Assembly (NCBI GenBank): GCA_964651495.1
Contig: CAZYWP010000072.1
Span: forward strand, 1 to 15,406
Source: CAZNVB01 sp964651495
GTDB lineage: Bacteria > Acidobacteriota > Aminicenantia > Aminicenantales > UBA8522
Reading direction: 5' to 3'
Length of the DNA: 15,406 bases
The notes beneath the pieces were generated by a model. That model was not told the DNA's origin. It ran no database searches and was given only the letters and a program-made list of their open reading frames with translations. The position numbers and the translations under genes are program-made. Each line of letters begins with the position of its first letter. Within the stretch, counting starts at the first letter, position 1. Shown in pieces: positions 9,556-15,406 of this stretch.

Positions 9556-9580
9556 TCCTCCCCCCACCGGTGGGGGAGGA
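9556..9580. repeat. GC-rich perfect-stem hairpin after acs
   Basis: The arm 9556-9568 (TCCTCCCCCCACC) pairs with 9569-9580 (GGTGGGGGAGGA) with a single bulged C and CCGG at the centre. It begins 14 bases after the acs stop. The bases that follow are purine-rich, with no T tract, so it is not a standard intrinsic terminator. It might stall or stabilise the transcript end, or be an intergenic palindromic repeat. Confidence 0.5.
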
Positions 9581-9603
9581 CAAAAGAGAGGGGGATCTCT
9601 GAC

Positions 9604-9667
9604 TAATGGGAATGGGTGGCATGGCGCCAGTCCCCGAGCGCCCTGGATTTGACAGCGATTCCCATTA
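9604..9667. repeat. 10-bp inverted repeat straddling the kinase promoter
   Basis: TAATGGGAAT (9604-9613) is repeated inverted and perfect as ATTCCCATTA (9658-9667), 44 bases apart. An 8-bp palindrome TGGCGCCA (9622-9629) lies inside. The right arm falls exactly between the -35 and -10 of the kinase promoter, so it could be a regulator-binding pair or the ends of a short palindromic element. Confidence 0.4.
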
Positions 9668-9677
9668 CTGATATTCT
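9649..9677 (+). promoter_or_regulatory. Extended -10 promoter for the receptor kinase gene
   Basis: A perfect -35 TTGACA (9649-9654), a 17-base spacer and TATTCT (9672-9677) preceded by TG one base upstream (9669-9670) form an extended -10 sigma70 promoter. The start would be near 9684, giving a leader of about 25 nt with GGGAGAAGGGA (9690-9700) as ribosome binding site. Confidence 0.65.
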
Positions 9678-9709
9678 TTGGCCAAACAGGGAGAAGGGAC
9701 TCTCCGGTC

Positions 9710-12253
9710 ATGAAATGCCCCAAGTGTTCCTCGGACAACCCGGATACCCAGCGCTTTTGCGGCGGGTGCGGGACCTCACTTGACTTGGGCGGGGACAAAG
9801 ACGCTCCGACCCAGACTTTCAAGATCCCGATCATCGAATTGACCACCGGCTCGACCTTCGCCGGAAGATATAGGATTATCGAGGAACTGGGCTCCGGGGG
9901 GATGGGACGCGTCTACCGGGCGCTCGACCAGACGCTGGGCGAGGAGATCGCCGTCAAGTTCATCCGGCCCGAGATCGCCACGGATACGGAGACCATCCAG
10001 CGTTTCAGGGTGGAGCTCCGGGCCGCCCGCCAGGTGGTTCACAAGAATGTGGCTCGGATGTTCGACTTGAACGAAGAGAAGGGCATCCCATACATCACCA
10101 TGGAATATGTGCAAGGGGAGAACCTCAGGCGCCTGATCAAGAAGATGGGCCGATTGAGCCCCGGCCAGGCCGTCTCGATCGCCAGGCAGGTCTGCGAGGG
10201 CCTGGCCGAGGCGCACCGGCTCGGGATCATCCACCGGGATTTGAAGCCCCAGAACCTCATGATCGACGAGGAGGGGAGAGTCCGGATCATGGACTTCGGA
10301 CTCGCCCGGCTGCCCAAAGCCGAGGATAAAACGGAACCGGGGGTGGTCATGGGCACGCCGGCCTACATCTCGCCCGAGCAGGTGGAAGGATCGCCGGCCG
10401 ACGCCCGCTCCGACCTCTATGCGCTGGGCATCATCCTCTACGAGATGCTCACCGGGAAAGCGCCCTTCACAGCGTCCACCCTGTTGAGCCTGGCTGTGAA
10501 ACATGTCACCTCGGTGCCCAAGGATCCCCGGGAAATCAACGCCGCTATCCCGGAAAGCCTCAGCCGTGTCGTCCTGAAGTGCCTGGAAAAGGATCCAAAA
10601 AAACGATACCAGAGCGCGGAGGAGGTTTTCTCCGACCTCGGCCTGCTGGAGAAAGACCTCCAGACCGGTGAGATCTCGCGGGCGAGGATCAAGCCGACCT
10701 GGAGAGGAATCGCCAAACGGATCCGAGCCAGCCGCCTCCCGCAGGCCGCAGTCTTTCTGGCCGCCCTCATTTTCCTCGGCTACTTCATCTACCATCAATT
10801 CCTGACCCCGCCTGAAGCGGCCTGGAAGAGCTCCATCGCCGTCCTTCCGGTTGAAGACCAAAGTCCGCAAAAAGCCCAGGAAGCTCTCTGCCGGGGACTC
10901 CAGGAAGATATCATTGCCAAACTCTCCAGCATCCCTGAGCTCAGGATTGTCCCCCTCCTTTCGGTCTCGCAGTACGATTTTTCGGGAAAAGAGATCCGGG
11001 AGATTGGAAAGGACCTCGGCGCCGACTATCTCCTCAGGCTGGTTCTTCAGGAAGAAGGGAAAGGACTCCGCGTGACCCTCAGCATCATCGATGCCCGGGG
11101 TAATGAGCTCATACAACCTTATACATACGTGAGTGACCTGGACCGCTATTTTGAAATCCAGGATGAAATCTCGAGGTATATTGCCCGGGCTCTCAAGGCC
11201 AACCTGGTCGAGTCACGACTCCGGACGATCAAGATGAGAGAGCCGGGCAATCTGGTCGCTTATTATAACTATCTGGAAGCAATGCGACTCATCGAAGACG
11301 TCTATCATAAATTCCGCCGGACGGACGATTTCGCCGAAGCGGTCAGAAGATACGAGAAGGCCATCGAGCTGGACCCGAATTATGCGCTGGCCTACTGGGG
11401 TCTCGGCAACGCGTACGAAGCCAGGTACAACAGCAAGGCAAAGGATAAGGATCCTGGAGACCTGGAGAAAATGAAAAGCTATTATATAGAAGCTCATGAG
11501 CGGAACCCCGACCTGGCGGAGACGAACCTCGGCCTCGGCTGGATGTATTTCAACATTGTCAACAACGCTAGCGCCTCCCAGCATTTCAAGAGGGCGCTTG
11601 AACTGGACCCCCACAACTTCATCGTCAACCTCGACGTGGGCGCTTTTTTGAGGAGCGAGGGACTCTACGAGAAGGCCCTTAAGTATTTTCAGCGGGCGCT
11701 CAAGATCGACCCTCTTTCCGGACCGACTCGCATTCTGATCTGCAGCTCCCGGATGCGCCTGGGAGAATTTGAAGTAGCCGCCCGAGAGGTCGAGATGGTT
11801 ATTGAAAAGGAGCCGCGCAATTTTGAGGCCCGCTATTATTATGCTCTCCAGCTCATCATGATGAACAGATTGGATGACGCGGAAAGGGAGATCGAGACGG
11901 CCCTCAAGATCATGACCGAAGATGAGAAAAGAATCTCGTTGCCCCGGGCCCTGTTATGGGCGTCGCGGGGAGAACGGGAAAAAGCCCTGGCCTACATCCG
12001 CCAGAATGAAACCTTAGATATCGCCGGGACTTTTCTTTACCTTCTCCTCGGAATGAACGACGAAGCGATCCGCAACATTGAGGCGGGAATCGAGAGGGGA
12101 TTTGAAGTGCAGGGAGAATATCTCTATCCCTACCCCTCGTTGGCCAAAAACCCGATTTTCAAGGCGCTGCGGAGTGAGCCGCGCTTCCGGGAGATCGTGG
12201 GGCGGGAAAAGCCCAAATACCAGGAAAAATTGAGGAAATTAGCCAGGATGTAG
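9710..12253 (+). CDS. Membrane Ser/Thr protein kinase with zinc ribbon, TolB-like and TPR domains
   Basis: An 847-residue Hanks-type kinase. Residues 1-20 hold a four-cysteine zinc ribbon (Cys3, Cys6, Cys17, Cys20). The kinase domain spans about 54-315: glycine loop GSGGMGRV (61-68), Lys83, HRDLKPQN (175-182), DFG (195-197) and GTPAYISPEQ (215-224), all intact, so it should be active. A single TM segment lies near 345-365. Residues about 373-500 resemble the TolB/FlgO-like module (SSIAVLPVED..., LGADYLLRLVLQ) often attached to bacterial cyclases and kinases. Residues about 515-735 hold TPR-type helical repeats, for example YEKAIELDPNYALAYWGLGNAY. The kinase is cytoplasmic and the C-terminal half is predicted to be extracytoplasmic, so it looks like a sensor; ligand and targets are unknown. 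ATG 9710 starts the zinc ribbon and has a purine-rich ribosome binding site. The exported protein at 12380 follows on the same strand. Confidence 0.93.
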   Translation: MKCPKCSSDNPDTQRFCGGCGTSLDLGGDKDAPTQTFKIPIIELTTGSTFAGRYRIIEELGSGGMGRVYRALDQTLGEEIAVKFIRPEIATDTETIQRFRVELRAARQVVHKNVARMFDLNEEKGIPYITMEYVQGENLRRLIKKMGRLSPGQAVSIARQVCEGLAEAHRLGIIHRDLKPQNLMIDEEGRVRIMDFGLARLPKAEDKTEPGVVMGTPAYISPEQVEGSPADARSDLYALGIILYEMLTGKAPFTASTLLSLAVKHVTSVPKDPREINAAIPESLSRVVLKCLEKDPKKRYQSAEEVFSDLGLLEKDLQTGEISRARIKPTWRGIAKRIRASRLPQAAVFLAALIFLGYFIYHQFLTPPEAAWKSSIAVLPVEDQSPQKAQEALCRGLQEDIIAKLSSIPELRIVPLLSVSQYDFSGKEIREIGKDLGADYLLRLVLQEEGKGLRVTLSIIDARGNELIQPYTYVSDLDRYFEIQDEISRYIARALKANLVESRLRTIKMREPGNLVAYYNYLEAMRLIEDVYHKFRRTDDFAEAVRRYEKAIELDPNYALAYWGLGNAYEARYNSKAKDKDPGDLEKMKSYYIEAHERNPDLAETNLGLGWMYFNIVNNASASQHFKRALELDPHNFIVNLDVGAFLRSEGLYEKALKYFQRALKIDPLSGPTRILICSSRMRLGEFEVAAREVEMVIEKEPRNFEARYYYALQLIMMNRLDDAEREIETALKIMTEDEKRISLPRALLWASRGEREKALAYIRQNETLDIAGTFLYLLLGMNDEAIRNIEAGIERGFEVQGEYLYPYPSLAKNPIFKALRSEPRFREIVGREKPKYQEKLRKLARM

Positions 12254-12367
12254 CCGACCTTGGAAAGCGATAATGAAATTTGGCTGCCCGGGCAATCCGG
12301 AAGGGGGGTGATCGATGCCTGAAGGATGATAAAAAAGCGGGCGATTATTCCAGAAGAACATCCAAGA

Positions 12368-12376
12368 AAGGAGGGT
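12368..12376 (+). promoter_or_regulatory. Strong ribosome binding site that fixes the downstream start
   Basis: AAGGAGGGT ends three bases before ATG 12380 and is among the best anti-16S matches in the window. It decides for ATG 12380 over an in-frame start at 12326 that lacks such a site and would place charged residues before the signal peptide. Confidence 0.7.
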
Positions 12377-12379
12377 GAA

Positions 12380-12976
12380 ATGAAAAGACACAATTTTCTC
12401 ATCAGCGCGGCCGTCCTGGCGGCCATGCTGACAGGGCTGGCTTTTCTGTCGATTTCTACGGGAAATGAAAAAGCGGGCGAAAAGTCCCTGGAAGCGCAGC
12501 CTTCGGTCTGCTTCAACGTCCGGCTTCCCTATACAGTGAATCAGAAGATCAGCCAAAAGATCCGGGCAGACAATAAAATGCTCCTTGCTCTGCTCGATCA
12601 ATTCCGAAGTATGCCTCTCGACAATGAAGACAACATCGCCAGGGCAGCTCAAATGTTGCAGGAAAAACTCAAGAATACTTACCTGAACAGAGCCAGGCTC
12701 ATCATGGATGACACCAAGATGCCGCACGAGGGATGGAAAGCCATCGTCAGAGCGCTGAAGGATGTTGTGAAAAAGGACACGGAGTTTTACATCCCATCCA
12801 TAGAAGTGCAGGGCTATTATGTGCCCTACGCCGGCGCTCCCGATCCGAAGGTGGATACCGACATGAAAATGCTGATCAGGACCACCGTGATCATGGGCGC
12901 CCATAATGATATTCTTGAGGGTTGGCTTTGCCACAGGCGCACCTGCGACCCCATACCCTGCGAGGAGGGGATATAA
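12380..12976 (+). CDS. Exported protein of unknown function, possibly NTF2-like
   Basis: A 198-residue protein starting MKRHNFLISAAVLAAMLTGL, a clear signal peptide with a positive start and hydrophobic core; cleavage is likely near residues 25-32. The mature part has helices around 60-130 (ADNKMLLALLDQF, IARAAQMLQEKL, GWKAIVRALKDVV), then strand-like segments (EFYIPSIEVQGYYVPY, DMKMLIRTTVIM). The pattern of a helix, a GWKAI segment and late strands faintly resembles SnoaL/NTF2-like (DUF4440) folds, but no motif settles it. Four cysteines remain: Cys44 and a C-terminal cluster Cys184, Cys189 and Cys194, suggesting disulfides or a metal site outside the cytoplasm. It lies 126 bases after the receptor kinase with no convincing promoter between, so it may be cotranscribed and could relate to the kinase's sensing half (inference). 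Family not recognised. Confidence 0.8.
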   Translation: MKRHNFLISAAVLAAMLTGLAFLSISTGNEKAGEKSLEAQPSVCFNVRLPYTVNQKISQKIRADNKMLLALLDQFRSMPLDNEDNIARAAQMLQEKLKNTYLNRARLIMDDTKMPHEGWKAIVRALKDVVKKDTEFYIPSIEVQGYYVPYAGAPDPKVDTDMKMLIRTTVIMGAHNDILEGWLCHRRTCDPIPCEEGI

Positions 12977-13014
12977 ACAGGGGGAGAAGTTCATATTAAA
13001 TTCGATTCCGGGCT

Positions 13015-13044
13015 TTCCCAATCAGAAGGGAATTCTGCTATAAT
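13015..13044 (+). promoter_or_regulatory. Extended -10 promoter for tRNA-Arg
   Basis: A perfect TATAAT (13039-13044) with TG one base upstream (13036-13037) lies 18 bases after a weak -35, TTCCCA (13015-13020). The start would be near 13052, about ten bases before the tRNA. A TTCCC/GGGAA inverted repeat (13015-13019, 13028-13032) overlaps the -35. Confidence 0.7.
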
Positions 13045-13062
13045 ATGGTCTGATTTTTGAGT

Positions 13063-13138
13063 GCGCCTGTAGCTCAGCGGATAGAGCGACGGCCTCCGGA
13101 GCCGTAGGTCGCTGGTTCGAACCCAGTCAGGCGCGCCA
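13063..13138 (+). tRNA. tRNA-Arg, anticodon CCG, CCA encoded
   Basis: All four arms fold. Acceptor GCGCCTG (13063-13069) pairs with CAGGCGC (13128-13134), then G73 and an encoded CCA (13136-13138). The D stem is GCTC/GAGC. The anticodon stem ACGGC/GCCGT encloses the loop CTCCGGA (13094-13100) with anticodon CCG at 13096-13098, reading CGG codons. The T arm is GCTGG-TTCGAAC-CCAGT with one G-U pair. Length is 76 nt. No T-rich terminator hairpin follows before the potassium channel gene. Confidence 0.96.
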
Positions 13139-13141
13139 CTT

Positions 13142-13167
13142 CTTTCTTATTGAACCCGACGAGAAAG
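13142..13167 (+). promoter_or_regulatory. Small inverted repeat in the tRNA-channel spacer
   Basis: CTTTCT (13142-13147) and AGAAAG (13162-13167) are exact complements separated by 14 bases, directly after the tRNA 3' end. The right arm touches the GGGTGAG that serves as ribosome binding site for the channel, so the hairpin could affect tRNA 3' processing or translation. It is short and AT-rich, so weak. Confidence 0.3.
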
Positions 13168-13183
13168 GGTGAGACGGCCCGCC

Positions 13184-14203
13184 ATGAATAACCGCAGGAG
13201 AATCTATATCTCCCTACTCCTCTTTGCCGCCGTCTTTCTCACCGGCGTCGCCGGGTTCAAGATTTTCGGCGGAGCCGAAGCCTCGCTTCTCGACTGCATC
13301 TACATGACGGCCATCACTATATCCACCATCGGCTACGGGGAGGTGGTGGACATGAGCCATAATCCCGCCGGCCGCATCTTCACCACCCTCTTCATCATCC
13401 TCAGCCTGGGGACCATTGCCTTTGCCGTTTCTTCCATCACCGCCTTCATTGTCGAGGGCGAGCTCAAAAATCTCTTGGGGAGAAGACGCATGGAGAAAGA
13501 CATCGCCAAGCTCAAAGACCACTATATCGTCTGCGGAAGCGACGAAACGGCCCAGACCATCATCCAGGAGCTCGTCCAGACTCGCCGGGAATTCGTGGTC
13601 ATCGAACCGGCAAAAGAAAAATTGGACAGGCTCGCTGGGCTGGGGAATATGCTCTACGTCCAGGACGATCCTTCAGAGGACGCGGCCTTGCTCAAAGCGG
13701 GCATCGACCGGGCGAAAGGGATTTTCCCCTGCCTGCCCACCGACGAGGCCAACGTGTTTTTAACGATTACGGCGCGGAGCCTCAACCCCCGCCTGCGGAT
13801 TGTAGCTAAGGGAATCGACCCGAAGTCCCACCAGAAGATGAAAAAGGCGGGAGCCGACGGTGTCGTCTCGCCCACCTTTATCGGCGGCATGCGCATGGCT
13901 TCGGACATGGTCCGGCCGGCCGTGGTGACTTTTCTCGACATGATGTTGCGCGACAGGGAAAAGGGGCTGCGGGTGGAAGAGGTGGAGGTGATAAAAGGAT
14001 CGCCCCTCGCCGGACAGACCATCCAGGAGGCGCGCCTGGGAGAAAAAACCGGCGCTCTGCTTGTCGCCGTCCGCCAGGCCGGGACCACGGATTATGAGTT
14101 CAACCCGCCGGCTGAGAGACGGATAAAGGAAGAGGATGTCCTGATCTTCATGGGGAACCCCGAGATGGCTTCGGCCCTCGGCCGGATCGCCAGGCGGGAT
14201 TGA
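13184..14203 (+). CDS. Two-TM potassium channel with RCK domain, MthK-like
   Basis: 339 residues. TM1 is about 8-28 and the pore helix with selectivity filter TISTIGYGE is 45-53 (GYG at 50-52, diagnostic for potassium). TM2 is about 64-90, then come a cytoplasmic RCK/TrkA-N Rossmann domain (112-230) and a TrkA-C domain (about 262-335). Such channels are tetramers opened by a ligand (Ca2+ in MthK, nucleotides or other ions elsewhere) bound to the RCK ring. The usual GxGxxG nucleotide loop is replaced by CGSDETAQT, similar to the GWSEST of MthK, so classic NAD(H) binding is doubtful. ATG 13184 is preferred, with GGGTGAG at 13167-13173 as ribosome binding site; a GTG at 13169 lies inside that site. 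Met103 has its own good ribosome binding site. The gene follows tRNA-Arg by 45 nt and ends seven bases from the convergent rmuC. Confidence 0.93.
   Translation: MNNRRRIYISLLLFAAVFLTGVAGFKIFGGAEASLLDCIYMTAITISTIGYGEVVDMSHNPAGRIFTTLFIILSLGTIAFAVSSITAFIVEGELKNLLGRRRMEKDIAKLKDHYIVCGSDETAQTIIQELVQTRREFVVIEPAKEKLDRLAGLGNMLYVQDDPSEDAALLKAGIDRAKGIFPCLPTDEANVFLTITARSLNPRLRIVAKGIDPKSHQKMKKAGADGVVSPTFIGGMRMASDMVRPAVVTFLDMMLRDREKGLRVEEVEVIKGSPLAGQTIQEARLGEKTGALLVAVRQAGTTDYEFNPPAERRIKEEDVLIFMGNPEMASALGRIARRD
13477..13492 (+). promoter_or_regulatory. Internal ribosome binding site and ATG within the channel gene
   Basis: GGGGAG (13477-13482) is followed after seven bases by an in-frame ATG (13490-13492, Met103), exactly at the join between the pore module and the RCK domain. 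Initiation here would give a soluble 237-residue RCK protein. In MthK an internal Met start (Met107) makes the soluble subunits of the octameric gating ring. Confidence 0.5.
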
Positions 14204-14210
14204 CCTCGAC

Positions 14211-15284
14211 TCAGCCTGACTTCGATCCGTCCTCTGACTTCCCACCTTCCGGCAGAGCGGCGGGCTGCTCTCCTGAGGCCGACTCCAGCCGGTCGGAAAA
14301 TTTCTCCAACCGCTTTTCCGCCTCGTCGAACCGGCTTTTGGCATTGGTCAGGTGCGACCCCAGGGTCTGGAAGTCGCTGCGGAAACGGCCGAGGTCGCCG
14401 CGCAGGCGGGACAGGGCCTGGAAAATCTCCTGGGCCGATTTTTCGATCTGCATCCCCTTCAGCCCGTAGACGATGACCTGGAGATAGGCGTAGAAGGAGT
14501 TGGGAGAAACGGGGATGACCCGCCGCTGGATGGCGGATGAGTAGAGGCCCCTGTCGTCGCCCACGGCTTCGTCTTTGAGGATGGTCTCGTAATAGACATT
14601 CTCCGCCGGAATGTACATCAGGGCGAAATCGTAGGTGCCCTCGTCGGGGAGGATGTATTTGGAGGCGATGTCGTCGATGTGTTTTTTGACGTCGGCGACG
14701 AACTTTTTCCTCAGGCTCTCTTTCTCTCTTCCGTCCTTCTCCTGGATATATTTCTTGAAATTTTCCAGCGGGAACTTGGCGTCGACCGGGACGAGGTTGG
14801 CGCCGACCCGGATCGCCGCGTCGACCTTTTCGCCGCTCTTGAAGCGGTGCTGCAGGACGTAGCAGGCCGGCGGCAGGATCTGGGCCAGGAGGTCGCCCAG
14901 GAAGAACTCGCCCAGGCCGCCCCGGAACTTCGGCGCCCGCAGGAGGTCCTCCAGGCTGGAGATGCTCCTGGCCTTTTCCAGGACCTCTTTGGTCACGACC
15001 TCAACCCTGCCGAGATGGCTCTGCACGTTTCCCAGGCTCTGTCCGATGTCTCCCGTCGTCCTCAAAAACTGGGAGCTCATGCTCTGGAGCTGCTGGTTGA
15101 GCTGCTGGGTGAGCTGCCCGACCTGCTGCTGCATCAGGGCGAGGGCCTGGTTGTCGGACTGGGCGCGCCTCAGCTCCTCGATTTTGGCCGAGGTGTTTTT
15201 GAGAGACCGGGAAAGAAGATATAAGAACATCAGGATCAGGGTCGCCATCGCTGCCAGGCCGATAATCATGATGTCAGCGTTCAT
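14211..15284 (-). CDS. rmuC: DNA recombination protein RmuC
   Basis: 357 residues. The RmuC family limits inversions and recombination between short repeats in E. coli and is thought to be a nuclease related to the PD-(D/E)xK fold. An N-terminal membrane anchor (about 5-25) is followed by a glutamine-rich coiled coil (about 30-110). The conserved core (about 112-320) has KFRGGLGEFFLGDLL (119-133), VDAAI with Asp155 and PVDAKFP with Asp168 and Lys170, matching the catalytic pattern. YDFALMYIPAENVYYE (218-233) and VIPVSPNSFYAYL (257-269) are further family blocks. The tail is charged and probably disordered. It is a little shorter than the 400-500 residues of many RmuC proteins. The start is ATG (complement of 15282-15284) with a weak GGA ribosome binding site. 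The promoter overlaps that of tRNA-Lys. It is convergent with the channel gene, leaving no space for a terminator. Confidence 0.95.
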   Translation of the reverse strand: MNADIMIIGLAAMATLILMFLYLLSRSLKNTSAKIEELRRAQSDNQALALMQQQVGQLTQQLNQQLQSMSSQFLRTTGDIGQSLGNVQSHLGRVEVVTKEVLEKARSISSLEDLLRAPKFRGGLGEFFLGDLLAQILPPACYVLQHRFKSGEKVDAAIRVGANLVPVDAKFPLENFKKYIQEKDGREKESLRKKFVADVKKHIDDIASKYILPDEGTYDFALMYIPAENVYYETILKDEAVGDDRGLYSSAIQRRVIPVSPNSFYAYLQVIVYGLKGMQIEKSAQEIFQALSRLRGDLGRFRSDFQTLGSHLTNAKSRFDEAEKRLEKFSDRLESASGEQPAALPEGGKSEDGSKSG

Positions 15285-15303
15285 TTGAGTTCCGGTTTCT
15301 GTG

Positions 15304-15333
15304 ATTATAGAAGAATTGGTCCCTGTTTGACAA
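15304..15333 (-). promoter_or_regulatory. Promoter of rmuC, overlapping the tRNA-Lys -35
   Basis: On the minus strand TTGTCA (15333 down to 15328, 5 of 6) is followed after 18 bases by a perfect TATAAT (15309 down to 15304). Transcription would start near 15297, leaving a leader of only about a dozen bases. The -35 is the complement of nearly the same bases as the tRNA-Lys -35. Confidence 0.6.
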
Positions 15334-15355
15334 GAAAAGGGGAGTCATCTAAACT
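15327..15355 (+). promoter_or_regulatory. Promoter of tRNA-Lys
   Basis: A perfect TTGACA (15327-15332), a 17-base spacer and TAAACT (15350-15355, 4 of 6). The start would fall near 15362, about seven bases before the tRNA. It is divergent from rmuC and shares five -35 bases with it. Confidence 0.6.
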
Positions 15356-15368
15356 AAGGGGGATTTTT

Positions 15369-15406
15369 GGCCCGTTAGCTCAATCGGTAGAGCAGCGGAC
15401 TCTTAA
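15369..15406 (+). tRNA. tRNA-Lys, anticodon CTT, 3' half outside window
   Basis: The 5' half is present: acceptor GGCCCGT (15369-15375), TA, D arm GCTC-AATCGGTA-GAGC (15378-15393), A26, anticodon stem GCGGA (15395-15399) and loop CTCTTAA (15400-15406), giving anticodon CTT at 15402-15404. The sequence matches bacterial tRNA-Lys(CTT). The window ends at the last loop base, so the T arm and acceptor 3' strand cannot be checked. Confidence 0.88.

Noticed and set aside
9556..9580. Hairpin as a standard intrinsic terminator of acs
   Set aside because: No T tract follows; the downstream bases are purine-rich.
12269..12274. GATAAT as a -10 for the small exported protein
   Set aside because: No -35-like hexamer at a workable distance upstream, and the site lies more than 100 bases from the start codon.
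12281..12295. TGCCCGGGCA palindrome after the kinase gene as terminator
   Set aside because: Only ten bases with no loop and no T tract.
13169..13183. GTG start for the potassium channel
   Set aside because: The GTG lies within the GGGTGAG that best serves as ribosome binding site for ATG 13184.

Overview
The window is GC-rich bacterial chromosome, apparently a scaffold from a draft or metagenome assembly, because it has two runs of exactly 100 N (3303-3402 and 4687-4786). All protein genes look like core or signalling genes. There is no phage, transposase, CRISPR or plasmid gene. Several features fit an Acidobacteriota or Aminicenantota-like bacterium: an operon pairing GluRS with a bacterial GlnRS, a receptor-type Ser/Thr kinase carrying TolB-like and TPR modules, an S9 peptidase fused to an FGE-type domain, and high GC. 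That placement is inference only; no marker gene here settles it.

Layout. Bases 1-144 hold a probable promoter and a nested palindromic, REP-like element that runs up to the gltX start codon. gltX (145-1428) and glnS (1425-3122) overlap by ATGA and supply glutamyl- and glutaminyl-tRNA. They are followed by the start of a small exported protein (3124-3302) that runs into the first gap. Enolase (3409-4686) occupies a 1.3 kb contig between the two gaps and lacks only its last codons. After the second gap comes an S9 prolyl-oligopeptidase-type hydrolase without its N-terminus, carrying a C-terminal formylglycine-generating-enzyme-like domain (4787-7437). These genes are on the + strand, and the uninterrupted frame through both gaps is an artefact of the N runs.

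Next come three separately controlled + strand units. The first is acetyl-CoA synthetase (7637-9541), with its own promoter and a leader of about 130 nt. The second is a zinc-ribbon/kinase/TM/TolB/TPR receptor kinase (9710-12253) with a strong extended -10 promoter, followed by a small exported protein of unknown function (12380-12976). The third is tRNA-Arg(CCG) (13063-13138) with a near-ideal promoter, followed after 45 nt by an MthK-like two-TM potassium channel with an RCK domain (13184-14203). rmuC (14211-15284) lies convergent to the channel on the minus strand, and its promoter overlaps that of a divergent tRNA-Lys(CTT) cut off by the window end.

The points most worth a second look are: a GluRS missing the whole zinc-binding segment; the S9-FGE fusion without active-site cysteines; a well-placed internal ribosome binding site in the potassium channel that would make a free RCK protein as in MthK; the overlapping rmuC/tRNA-Lys promoters; and the palindromes around the gltX start and the kinase promoter.
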